Assembly (NCBI GenBank): GCA_964390715.1
Contig: CAYMIM010000013.1
Location: 1-64,000, forward strand
Reading direction: 5' to 3'
Length of the DNA: 64,000 nt
From: JACOVP01 sp964390715
GTDB lineage: Archaea > Nanobdellota > Nanobdellia > SCGC-AAA011-G17 > UBA489
Numbering within the stretch: position 1 is the first letter of the stretch; each line of letters begins with the position of its first letter. This document shows, piece by piece, positions 56,575 through 64,000 of the stretch. Below the pieces are notes generated by a model, which saw only the letters and a list, made by a program, of their open reading frames with translations, was not told the DNA's origin and searched no databases. A program made the translations under genes and the position numbers.

Positions 56575-57239
56575 AAGTTTTGTTCCTTTAGCCACACGTC
56601 TAGGATTTCTTTTTCCTTACCTATTAAAGAAAGGGATAAAATTTCTTTGGCAACAGCTTTTTCATTGATAGGTTTAAAGGATTTCTTAGCTGTCACAAGA
56701 ATATTATCTAAAAAGTCTACAGCACTAGGAAGAACTTTATTTGCATGTTTAGAAATTCTGCTTGGAATATATTTGCTAGTATAATTGGTAAATAATTTAA
56801 CTTGAATATCTTCAAACCCGAGTTTATCAAGAATATATCTAAATTTTTTTTCTCCCCAATAATCTAAATGAAATGCCCAAGGAGACTCTTGTGAACCAAA
56901 AATATGTCGTGCTATTTTAAATTGTGTTTTGAGGTCTGCTGTAGCAAATTTCTTGACAGTAGTTTCAAAATCTGGAGTTTCAAGCACTAACTTTCCACCA
57001 GGTTTTAACCATCTACGCCAGCGAAATAAGTGTTTTAAGATCTCTTGTCGTGAAAAATGTTCAAGAAGGTGATGTGTTCGCACTTCATCAACGCTATTGT
57101 CTGCATATGCAAGCTCTCGAATGTCTTTATACACATCGGCTTTTGCCTTCATAACTGTTTGACCTTCTGTAGGGAGATCAATATTGACATAGCCAGCTAA
57201 ATAACTCTCTCCACAACCTAAATGTAATTTTACTTCCAT
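56571..57239 (-). CDS. SAM-dependent methyltransferase, glycan-associated
   Basis: 222 aa. KLHLGCGESYLAGYVNIDLP at the N-terminus is the SAM-binding loop of the small methyltransferases found next to O-antigen genes. NSVDEVRTHHLLEHF and WLKPGGKLVLETPDF are motifs II and III. It overlaps the ABC ATPase gene by 10 nt. A methyl cap at the chain end could serve as export signal in Wzm/Wzt-type systems, which would explain its place. Confidence 0.87.
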   Translation of the reverse strand: MEVKLHLGCGESYLAGYVNIDLPTEGQTVMKAKADVYKDIRELAYADNSVDEVRTHHLLEHFSRQEILKHLFRWRRWLKPGGKLVLETPDFETTVKKFATADLKTQFKIARHIFGSQESPWAFHLDYWGEKKFRYILDKLGFEDIQVKLFTNYTSKYIPSRISKHANKVLPSAVDFLDNILVTAKKSFKPINEKAVAKEILSLSLIGKEKEILDVWLKEQNL

Positions 57240-57919
57240 GTTTTTATTTCACCTTTTTCCAAATACAAAATTCTATCGCTGAATTTTTTAACAGTAGCAA
57301 TATCATGACTTACAAAAAGAATAGTCTTCTGTTGTTTTTTGAAATTTCTAAAGACTTCATAACATTTTTTCTGGAACACTTCATCTCCAACTGCTAAAAC
57401 TTCATCCACTAAGAGAATGTCAGCATCAACTTGACTAGCTATCGAAAAGCCAAGACGAGCAACCATGCCTGAACTGAGATTTTTAAGTTTGGTATCAACA
57501 AATTTTCTAAGGTCAGAAAAGGAAATAATAGTGTCATATCGTCTCTCTATCTCTTGATGAGATAAGCCTAGCAAAGAACCATAGAGAAATATATTCTCTT
57601 TGACTGTTAATTCTCCTTGAAATCCAACTCCTAATTCTAAAAAAGGACTTAAAGTGCCATGAACATGCACATAGCCTTGAGTAGGTTGTAATACTTTAGC
57701 AATAATTTTGAGAAAAGTGCTCTTGCCTGCTCCATTTGGACCAACAATACCAATAAATTCTCCCTTCTTGATGGATAAACTAACATCTTTCAAAGCATAA
57801 AAACGTTCATAAGAATGGCTGAGATTAAAGAGACCTAGAATATAAGATTTAACCCCATACTTTTTATCGTGAGGAATGTTAAAAATTTTCGTAACATGCT
57901 CTAAAGAAATAATATTCAT
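57230..57919 (-). CDS. ABC transporter ATPase for surface polysaccharide (Wzt/TagH-like)
   Basis: 229 aa. Walker A GPNGAGKST (about residue 60), signature LSSGM, Walker B DILLVDEVLAVGDE, the last being typical of the polysaccharide-export subclass. It lacks the C-terminal carbohydrate-binding domain of some Wzt proteins. The stop-start overlap with the permease (TAATG) gives a coupled pair. Confidence 0.93.
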   Translation of the reverse strand: MNIISLEHVTKIFNIPHDKKYGVKSYILGLFNLSHSYERFYALKDVSLSIKKGEFIGIVGPNGAGKSTFLKIIAKVLQPTQGYVHVHGTLSPFLELGVGFQGELTVKENIFLYGSLLGLSHQEIERRYDTIISFSDLRKFVDTKLKNLSSGMVARLGFSIASQVDADILLVDEVLAVGDEVFQKKCYEVFRNFKKQQKTILFVSHDIATVKKFSDRILYLEKGEIKTWK

Positions 57920-58674
57920 TAGACTAACTCCGCAAAATAGACTGCCATTTTTTTATAGATAAAGAGTCCTATGAAAAAAACTAGTAAAGAATAACCAAGT
58001 GATAACACATAGAAAGAAAAATTAAAGTGGTTGGAAAGAAGAAGGTCTCTCAGTCCTTCAATAATCAATGCAAACGGATTAAGATACATAAAAGAAAGGA
58101 ATCGCAGAGGAATAATATTGACAGGATAGACAATAGGAGTCAGCCAGAAAAATGATTGAAGAAGTATCCTCCAAATATGCTGTACATCTGGAAAGCGAAT
58201 TGTTAACGCGCCAACAATATAGGAAATACCCAAAGTAAGTAAAAATAAATTAAAAAGGAAAAAGATCATCAAGAAAGAATGGAAAGAAAAAGTAAAGCCA
58301 GTAAAGAAATAAAAGATAAAGAATACCAAAAAATTAAGAACCAATCCTAAAAAAGTTGTTATGTTAGATGCAAAAACTATAACTGTTCTGGGAAAATAGA
58401 TTTTTTTCATAATGCTAGATTTAACGGAGAGTGAAGTAATAGCATTTAAGGTAGCTTCATTAAAAAATCCCCAGAGAATAATGCCTAAAAATAAGAATAA
58501 TGGATAATGTTCTACCTTGAACTTGACAAAGTAGCTAAAAACAACATATAACACCGTAAAAGTCAATAAAGGATTTAACAAAGACCATAAGTATCCTAGG
58601 GCAGATCCCTGATATTTAAGTTTAAAGTCGGTCCATGCGAAAATCTTTACAAGATTTAAGTAATATCTATCCAT
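57919..58674 (-). CDS. ABC-2 permease for surface polysaccharide (Wzm/TagG-like)
   Basis: 251 aa. Six transmembrane helices and the N-terminal FAWTDFKLKYQGSALGYLWSL, with SVKSSIMKKIYFPRTVIV in the middle, are hallmarks. It exports lipid-linked glycan across the membrane. A minus-strand TATA (GTTATATAAC, about 58697-58706) is 27 nt upstream of the ATG. It begins the operon with the ATPase and two methyltransferases. Confidence 0.92.
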   Translation of the reverse strand: MDRYYLNLVKIFAWTDFKLKYQGSALGYLWSLLNPLLTFTVLYVVFSYFVKFKVEHYPLFLFLGIILWGFFNEATLNAITSLSVKSSIMKKIYFPRTVIVFASNITTFLGLVLNFLVFFIFYFFTGFTFSFHSFLMIFFLFNLFLLTLGISYIVGALTIRFPDVQHIWRILLQSFFWLTPIVYPVNIIPLRFLSFMYLNPFALIIEGLRDLLLSNHFNFSFYVLSLGYSLLVFFIGLFIYKKMAVYFAELV

Positions 58675-58773
58675 AAAATGGTTTTAAATCTGAAGGTTAT
58701 ATAACTTTTGTCATTCTCGAGTGGAAGAATATCTTTAAAAAGACAGAATTACTCCTAATCCGAGGTGAAAAGA

Positions 58774-58898
58774 GTGCAAAAAAGAGGACAAGCGGCCATG
58801 GAGTTCTTGATGACTTATGGTTGGGCGTTGTTAGTAGTCTTAATCGCGATTGGCGCGTTAGCGTTCTTCGGAGTATTGAATCCAAGTAGATTCTTGCC
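58774..58898 (+). repeat. 125-bp pilin N-terminal block, copy 2
   Basis: Second copy of the block at 49314-49438, same strand, 9.46 kb away. Together the copies flank the glycan cluster as direct repeats. Confidence 0.9.
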
Positions 58899-59385
58899 AC
58901 AACAATGTGTTCTAGGTCCAGGTCTTGCTTGCGCAGACTTCAAAGTAACATCTGTAGACCAAAAAGTACAAATCACTGTACAAAACGGCTTAGGTGAAGA
59001 TTTAAAACAATTCCAAATCTATGTTGATAATGTAGGCGGTAAGCACAAATGTGGAGGCTATTATGGCTACGTTGCATTTTATGTTAATTCTGCAAGTAGA
59101 AGTCCGCCTCTCCGAGACGGCAGTGCAGAGAAACTAATAAATTTATTTAATGGAAATGGTATTCAATGTGGAGGCGGTGTTAACAATTGTTGTACAGATT
59201 TCAAAAAACCTCCTTTGGGATTATATCCTTATGATCTATGCCCTTCAATAACGTCCTGCTATGCGGGAGAGCCACAATGGAAGGTAGGAGAAAAATTCAG
59301 TGAAGATATTGTAATCACTTATCAAACAGAAGGATCACAAATTCTCCATCAGCGAGTAGGTAGATTGACCACGCAAATTGAATAG
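58774..59385 (+). CDS. Type IV pilin-like protein 2
   Basis: 203 aa from a GTG at 58774, with GAGGTGA 5 nt upstream; the in-frame GTG at 58765 lies inside that SD. The signal and stalk (KRG-QAAMEFLMTYGWALLVV) match pilin 1. The exposed domain is longer and has about nine Cys, with CGGGVNNCC and Pro-rich loops. Expected to be cut by a prepilin peptidase and glycosylated. The following DUF192 gene starts 2 nt after its stop. Confidence 0.82.
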   Translation: MQKRGQAAMEFLMTYGWALLVVLIAIGALAFFGVLNPSRFLPQQCVLGPGLACADFKVTSVDQKVQITVQNGLGEDLKQFQIYVDNVGGKHKCGGYYGYVAFYVNSASRSPPLRDGSAEKLINLFNGNGIQCGGGVNNCCTDFKKPPLGLYPYDLCPSITSCYAGEPQWKVGEKFSEDIVITYQTEGSQILHQRVGRLTTQIE

Positions 59386-59387
59386 AG

Positions 59388-59750
59388 ATGACTGCTCGTA
59401 TTTCTATAAGACATAAAGAAAAAACCATTTTGAACGCGAAGGTCTATAGTTCTCTCTTGCTGCTCGCCAAAGGTCTTCGTTTCTCCAAGTCTCTTAAAAG
59501 AAATCAAGCCTTACTCCTAGCTTCGTCAAAAGAGAATCTCCAGACCATAGACATGCTCTTCGTCTTCTTTCCCATAGACGCGCTCTGGCTCGACAAGAAC
59601 AAAAGAGTAGTCTATATCGCTCGTAACATCAAACCCTTCACATGCGCAGTCACTGCTCCAAAAAAAGCGCGGTATATCTTAGAATGCCAAGCAAATACAA
59701 CACATGCGATAAAGCGTAACGACAAGATCTCCTTCAAGATTCACCAGTAG
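59388..59750 (+). CDS. DUF192 family protein
   Basis: 120 aa. The block where ENLQTIDMLFVFFPIDALWLD begins and KPFTCAVTAPKKARYILE ends is the DUF192 core (beta-sandwich). No signal peptide is visible, whereas bacterial members are often secreted. It follows pilin 2 after 2 nt. Function unknown. Confidence 0.85.
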   Translation: MTARISIRHKEKTILNAKVYSSLLLLAKGLRFSKSLKRNQALLLASSKENLQTIDMLFVFFPIDALWLDKNKRVVYIARNIKPFTCAVTAPKKARYILECQANTTHAIKRNDKISFKIHQ

Positions 59751-59781
59751 CTTTAAAAATGTGCTCCACTTCTGCTCAGCC

Positions 59782-60699
59782 ATGGGAATAATAGAGGTGA
59801 AAAATATATCGAAGCGCTTTAAAGGCCACGTAGTGCTCGATAACGTCAATCTCGATATCCCTGAAAATAAAATTCTAGGCATTATAGGTATTAATGGTTC
59901 TGGAAAAACAACACTCCTCAAGACAATTATAGGTTTTTACAAAGCTAATAGCGGAGACATCTTCTACAAGGGGAAAAAAATGTCTCATGTTTCCAGGAGA
60001 ATGAAAAGAGAATTTGGTTATACCAGCCAAGAAAGTTCTTTTTACTCCAAGTTGACCGTCAAGGAAAATATGAAGTACTTCGGAATCTTGTATGGTTTAT
60101 CACATAAAGAAGTTCGTGAGAATAGCAAGGAGATTCTGCAGTTTGTAGAGTTGGAAGACGCCAAAAATGTGCTCGCGCAAAATCTCTCTGGAGGCATGCA
60201 GCGTCGTTTGGATTTAGCCTGCTCCATGATTCACAAGCCAAAAATTCTTATTCTAGACGAGCCAACAGAAGACCTCGATCCTTCTCTGCGAAGAGACATA
60301 ATCAACGTTATCAAGAAGATCAACAAGCAAGGAACAACCATAATTATCACGTCTCATCTGTTGGAAGATGTTGAAAATCTCTGTGACATCATCGCGGTCC
60401 TCCACGAGCATAAAGTCATGCATATCGGTTCAGTAGATGACTTGAGAAAATTATATGGCAAGCAGGAAGAGATCCATGTGGAGATCGCTTCAGGAAATTA
60501 TGATCGCGTCGTTCAGTTCGCTAGCTTGAAAGACTATGAAAAAGAGGACAACAAGCTTATAGTCTACACCGCGGAGGCGGAAAAAACATTGCACATGATC
60601 CTCCATATTATTGAAAACGACCAGGAGCGGTTGATCTACGCTGACATCAGAAAGCCAGGCTTATCAGAAGTCTTCAAGGCGCTGACCAAGAAAAAATGA
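59782..60699 (+). CDS. ABC transporter ATPase
   Basis: 305 aa from the ATG at 59782, which is 26 nt after a TATA (CTTTAAAAA); upstream in-frame starts overlap the promoter. Walker A GINGSGKTT, signature LSGGMQRR, Walker B ILILDEPTEDLD. A C-terminal extension of about 80 residues follows, as in DrrA/CcmA-type ATPases. It overlaps the permease by 4 nt. Probably drives export of a lipid, peptide or drug; the substrate is not readable. Confidence 0.92.
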   Translation: MGIIEVKNISKRFKGHVVLDNVNLDIPENKILGIIGINGSGKTTLLKTIIGFYKANSGDIFYKGKKMSHVSRRMKREFGYTSQESSFYSKLTVKENMKYFGILYGLSHKEVRENSKEILQFVELEDAKNVLAQNLSGGMQRRLDLACSMIHKPKILILDEPTEDLDPSLRRDIINVIKKINKQGTTIIITSHLLEDVENLCDIIAVLHEHKVMHIGSVDDLRKLYGKQEEIHVEIASGNYDRVVQFASLKDYEKEDNKLIVYTAEAEKTLHMILHIIENDQERLIYADIRKPGLSEVFKALTKKK

Positions 60700-62216
60700 G
60701 AAAAACACTAGCCATTATTGGAAAGAATTTCAAGCTCCTGACAAGGACAAAAAGCTCGGCGTTAATTATTATCCTAGGTCCCTTGCTTCTGATCATGCTC
60801 ATTGGCGCGGCGTTCAATACTGCGAATGTATATGGTGTTCGTATTGGTACCTATACCTCTTCTTACAGTGCCTTAAGTAACTCATTGGTTGATGAGCTCA
60901 GTAAAAAGAAATTCACAGTCCAGAAGATAGAGTCAGAGCGGGCCTGTATCGACAGCGTCAAGCGAAGCATCATTCATGTCTGCACTATTTTTCCAGCGGA
61001 TCTCTCATTGAAAAATGGGGGGGATATTATTTTCTATGTGGATAATTCCAGAATGAATTTGGTCTATATGGTGTTGGACGCGTTGAACAGCGTCATAGGA
61101 ACGAAAACAAAGGAAATCAGCACGCAATTGACAAAAAATATTCTGGATACTGTTGATGGTATTGATAAGGAAGTGACTGATAAGAGTACATTGATAGGTT
61201 CCTTGGCCACGGATAACGAAGACGTGAGCAATAGGATTGATACTATACTAAAAAATGTTCAAGATCTTGATTTGGAATTCACTCCTACGCTGCGAGGATT
61301 AGACACGTTAGAGACAATGGCCGCGTCAAATGAATCAGGCACAGAAGATGTCAAGACAGCGGTGGATTTAATAAAGAAAAATTTGGAAACCATAGATTTG
61401 CAGTTCAAGGACATGGTTAGCGCGCGTGATCAAACCGTGCTTGCTTCAAACAATATTAAGACTACTTTAAGCAGTGACATCAAATATATTCAAGCTCTGG
61501 ACAACAGCGTCGACAAGATTGTCTCCGACATCAGAAAAGTGAAAGCGACAAGCGTTGGTAAGATTGTTTCTCCTCTGTCAACAAAAATCGAGCCGATCAC
61601 AGCGGAGAAGAGTCAGCTCAACTATATCTTCCCGACGTTAATGATTCTCATAGTCATGTTCGTCAGTATGATGCTGTCTTCAACTTTGGAGATCAAGGAA
61701 AAAACCAGTCGTGTTTATCTCAAGAACTTCATCACACCCACATCTTACCTCACCTTCTTGGTAAGTAATTTTATCACAAATATCTTGGTAGTGATCATCC
61801 AATTGGGAGTAATATTTGGCGTTGCTTTCTATTTCTTCAGAGAGCAGTTGATAACCACTATTGGCGGGATGGCTGCGGTGCTGGTGTTGATAACGACCGT
61901 CTTCATCTTGTTGGGCATGATCATCGGCAGTATTTTCAAATCAGAAGAAACTAGCGCCATCGCGACCATTTCCATAGGTTTCATTTTCTTGTTTTTCTCT
62001 TCAAGTATTCTTCCCATAGAAACGCTTCCCGCCCTCATCAGGAAAATAGCTTCATTCAATCCGTTCTTCATGGGTGAAACGCTCTTAAACAAGATTTTAT
62101 TATTCCAATTGCCCTTGACTTTGTTTACGCAAACGTTATATATCCTTGCTGGGTACATCGGAGGACTCATGCTTATCCTTATTATCGTCAAGCGCTTAAC
62201 AAAGAGGAGTTTCTGA
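60696..62216 (+). CDS. ABC-2 permease with large extracellular domain
   Basis: 506 aa. One helix at about 22-42, an external domain of about 270 residues rich in helical, Ser/Asp/Lys repeats (a YhgE/Pip-like stalk), then five helices between about 305 and 500. The region with SSTLEIKEKTSRVYLKNFIT is the ABC-2 coupling loop. Partner of the ATPase just upstream. Overlaps RNase J by 1 nt (TGATG). Confidence 0.85.
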   Translation: MRKTLAIIGKNFKLLTRTKSSALIIILGPLLLIMLIGAAFNTANVYGVRIGTYTSSYSALSNSLVDELSKKKFTVQKIESERACIDSVKRSIIHVCTIFPADLSLKNGGDIIFYVDNSRMNLVYMVLDALNSVIGTKTKEISTQLTKNILDTVDGIDKEVTDKSTLIGSLATDNEDVSNRIDTILKNVQDLDLEFTPTLRGLDTLETMAASNESGTEDVKTAVDLIKKNLETIDLQFKDMVSARDQTVLASNNIKTTLSSDIKYIQALDNSVDKIVSDIRKVKATSVGKIVSPLSTKIEPITAEKSQLNYIFPTLMILIVMFVSMMLSSTLEIKEKTSRVYLKNFITPTSYLTFLVSNFITNILVVIIQLGVIFGVAFYFFREQLITTIGGMAAVLVLITTVFILLGMIIGSIFKSEETSAIATISIGFIFLFFSSSILPIETLPALIRKIASFNPFFMGETLLNKILLFQLPLTLFTQTLYILAGYIGGLMLILIIVKRLTKRSF

Positions 62217-63556
62217 TGGATTTCAAGATTGCCGCTGTTGGTGGCTATAGTGAAGTAGGCAAAAATATGTCTGCGGTGAAAATAGGTGATGAGGCGGTCA
62301 TCATGGACATGGGATTCTATTTGCCAGTCATTGTGGATTTTGAGGAGGAAGGTCATGATCGCTCTTCATTGTCAAATGACCAGATGCGTCGCATGGGGGC
62401 TATCCCTGATGATACTATGATCAGCTCTTGGAAAAAGAATATCAAGGGAATAATCTGCAGTCACGCGCATCTCGATCACACGGGCGCTGTTCCTTATTTG
62501 GCTCCTCACTATAACGCTCCAGTCATTGGAACGCCATTCACTTTGGAAGTTTTAAAAAATATGGCTTATAGCGAAGGACTTCCTTTAAAAAATAAATATC
62601 TGCCACTCAATACTGGTTCAATGTACAAAGTGTCTAAAAATATTAAAATCGAGCTCATCAACGTCACGCACTCCACGCCGCAAACAGCGATCATAGCGGT
62701 GCACACGCCACAAGGAGTAGTCGTCTACACGAATGATTTCAAGTTGGACAATGATCCTATTGTCGGAAAAAAGCCAGATTATGATAGGCTCAAGCAATTA
62801 GGAAAAGAAAACAACGTGCGCGCGGTCATTGTGGATTCTTTATATTCAGGCGCCGCGCAAAAAACACCAAGTGAGAAAGTAGCTCGTGAGATGTTAAAAG
62901 ATGTCATGCTCGGAACAGAAAATCACAACAACCCCATGATTATTAGTTGTTTCGCTTCGCACATTGCTCGCTTGAGAAGTATCATTGACTTTGGTCATAA
63001 ATTGAATAGAAAAGTAGTCTTGCTCGGTCGCAGTATGGAAAAATACGCTAAAGCCGCTGAAAAAACAAACATTGTCAAGTATTCTAAAGAAGCGGAAATC
63101 ATCGCAGGCGCGGACAAGATCAAGAAAAAATTAGTCAGGATGGAAAAAGAGGGACTGAATAACTATTTGATTGTATGCACAGGTGGTCAGGGCGAGCCTA
63201 ATTCAGTCTTGAGTAAGATGCTCAATAATGTCTATCCCTTTTATTTTAATCAGGAGGACACCATGATCTTCTCCAATAGGACCATCCCTGTCGAGCCAAA
63301 TATCACCAACAGAGCGAGGATGGAGGATAAGCTGAAAAAATTCGGCGTTCGTATCTACAAAGACATTCATGTTTCTGGTCACGGCTCTCGTGAAGACATC
63401 CGCGATCTAATCAATATGCTCAACCCAGAGCACGTTATTCCTTCGCATGGTCATCACAAGATCACCGCTCCTACCGCGGAATTAGCCGCTGAAATGGGCT
63501 TCCAAAAAAAGGAAATCCACCATATGAAAAACGGTGAAACCCTTACGTTAGAGTAA
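62216..63556 (+). CDS. rnj: Archaeal RNase J (5'-3' exoribonuclease)
   Basis: 446 aa metallo-beta-lactamase/beta-CASP nuclease. N-terminal VGGYSEVGKNMSAVKIG, HAHLDH at residues 83-88, then STPQTAI and TNDFKLD. The beta-CASP part has LLGRSMEKYA and CTGGQGEPNSVLSKM, ending in VSGHGSREDI and PSHGHH. It degrades RNA from the 5' end. No C-terminal extension as in bacterial RNase J. Normal archaeal length. Confidence 0.95.
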   Translation: MDFKIAAVGGYSEVGKNMSAVKIGDEAVIMDMGFYLPVIVDFEEEGHDRSSLSNDQMRRMGAIPDDTMISSWKKNIKGIICSHAHLDHTGAVPYLAPHYNAPVIGTPFTLEVLKNMAYSEGLPLKNKYLPLNTGSMYKVSKNIKIELINVTHSTPQTAIIAVHTPQGVVVYTNDFKLDNDPIVGKKPDYDRLKQLGKENNVRAVIVDSLYSGAAQKTPSEKVAREMLKDVMLGTENHNNPMIISCFASHIARLRSIIDFGHKLNRKVVLLGRSMEKYAKAAEKTNIVKYSKEAEIIAGADKIKKKLVRMEKEGLNNYLIVCTGGQGEPNSVLSKMLNNVYPFYFNQEDTMIFSNRTIPVEPNITNRARMEDKLKKFGVRIYKDIHVSGHGSREDIRDLINMLNPEHVIPSHGHHKITAPTAELAAEMGFQKKEIHHMKNGETLTLE

Positions 63557-63648
63557 ATAAATCCTTTTAAAGATAGATAAGTGCGAACTAGAGGGAAGAG
63601 TAGAAGAAAAAAGAGTTGCACCAAAAGATTTAGAGAGGTAAGCAACAA

Positions 63649-64000
63649 ATGAAATTCGCGCATACGTCAGATTGTCACGTCGGTGGTTGGCGTGAAGAAG
63701 AGATGAAGCAGTTGAGTTTGCTCTCGTTTCAGAAAATGATTGACCACTGTATAGAAGAACATGTCGGTTTTCTCTTGATTGCTGGTGACTTGTTCAACAC
63801 ATCAATACCGCAGATTGATCTCATCAAGGAAGTGGCGCATCAATTGAATCGTCTCAAAGAAGAAAACATTGAAGTCTATATCATCCCTGGAAGTCACGAT
63901 TATTCTCCTTCGGGAAAAACCATGATCGACGTCTTGGAAAAAGCTGGCCTCTGTCATAACGTCTTCAAGTTCAAGAACAACAAGCTGGAGTTTACTGTCG
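63649..64000 (+). CDS. mre11: Mre11 DNA repair exonuclease (partial)
   Basis: First 117 residues, cut by the window edge. The calcineurin-like phosphoesterase motifs are present: FAHTSDCHVGGW (motif I), LLIAGDLFNT (motif II) and IIPGSHDYSPSGKTM (motif III, with SHD in place of NHD). GAGGTAA lies 7 nt upstream of the ATG. It starts double-strand break processing with Rad50, which usually follows but lies outside. A leader of about 70 nt may begin at TATA TTTTAAAG near 63565. Confidence 0.92.
   Translation, partial: MKFAHTSDCHVGGWREEEMKQLSLLSFQKMIDHCIEEHVGFLLIAGDLFNTSIPQIDLIKEVAHQLNRLKEENIEVYIIPGSHDYSPSGKTMIDVLEKAGLCHNVFKFKNNKLEFTV

Noticed and set aside
61829..62356. 175-aa minus-strand frame
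   Set aside because: Antisense to the ABC permease and the RNase J start, both well supported.
1..64000. tRNA, rRNA and CRISPR arrays
   Set aside because: I looked for T-loop-like GTTCGA-type stretches with matching acceptor stems, conserved rRNA blocks, and evenly spaced short repeats, and found none convincing by eye. A covariance search would be decisive.

Overview
This 64 kb window is archaeal chromosome. It encodes archaeal-type ribosomal proteins (eS31, eS24, eS6, eL24, eS28, eL8, uS2), RNA polymerase subunits Rpo7 and Rpo6 with Spt4, aIF2-gamma and aIF5B, the exosome (Rrp4, Rrp41, Rrp42), SBDS, two RNase P proteins, the 20S proteasome (alpha and beta), aCPSF1, aRNase J and Mre11. Many genes have a TATA element of the TTTATA type about 25 nt upstream of the start codon, which implies leaderless mRNAs. 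A bacterial-type gyrase, compact proteins, and pilins carrying the GQAAMEFLMTYGWALLVV signature suggest a DPANN archaeon, most likely Woesearchaeota-like. That lineage call is inference from gene content and was not tested by phylogeny.

Layout. 1-480: a partial or broken reading frame and a candidate structured RNA. 0.5-3.2 kb (minus): eS31, eS24, Spt4, Rpo7 and a PIN protein. 3.3-6.7 kb (plus): DUF357, UMP kinase, an MNT/HEPN pair, AK6-type adenylate kinase and RNase P Rpp30. 6.7-8.4 kb (minus): a large secreted protein. 8.6-12.8 kb (plus): the Pop5-PsmA-SBDS-Rrp4-Rrp41-Rrp42-Rpo6 superoperon. 13-15.9 kb: an MscS-like membrane protein, a GNAT, uS2 and small unknowns. 16.1-22 kb: gyrB, which carries a LAGLIDADG intein, then gyrA. 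22.2-34 kb (mainly minus): eL8-eS28-eL24-Ndk, aIF5B, eS6 and aIF2-gamma. This is a conserved archaeal translation cluster, here interrupted by accessory cassettes. 34-46 kb: a TMEM43-like protein, a broken Zn-finger/AbrB antitoxin gene, GluRS, UppS, a Ca/Na exchanger, a membrane coiled-coil pair, PsmB, aCPSF1, VapBC with the remnant of a second copy, and a signal-peptidase-like protein. 46-59.4 kb: a surface-biogenesis island (Cys-rich pilin-like protein, two pilins, an STT3-like GT-C protein, a sugar-phosphate transferase, glycosyltransferases, methyltransferases and a Wzm/Wzt-type ABC exporter). 59.4-64 kb: DUF192, an ABC-2 exporter, RNase J and the start of Mre11.

The most unusual element is a four-gene plus-strand operon at 24.1-26.2 kb, inserted between aIF5B and eS6. 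It holds three tandem paralogues of a small four-cysteine protein, joined by a 108-bp perfect direct repeat that spans the gene junctions, followed by a 321-aa charged helical protein. I recognise none of these families. Other leads are an APH-like kinase translationally coupled to a SMODS-associated-NUDIX-like protein, a split/fused pair of acidic Zn-ribbon proteins, and a pilin N-terminal block repeated at about 98% identity on both sides of the glycosylation island. Toxin-antitoxin promoters show clear operator-like repeats.
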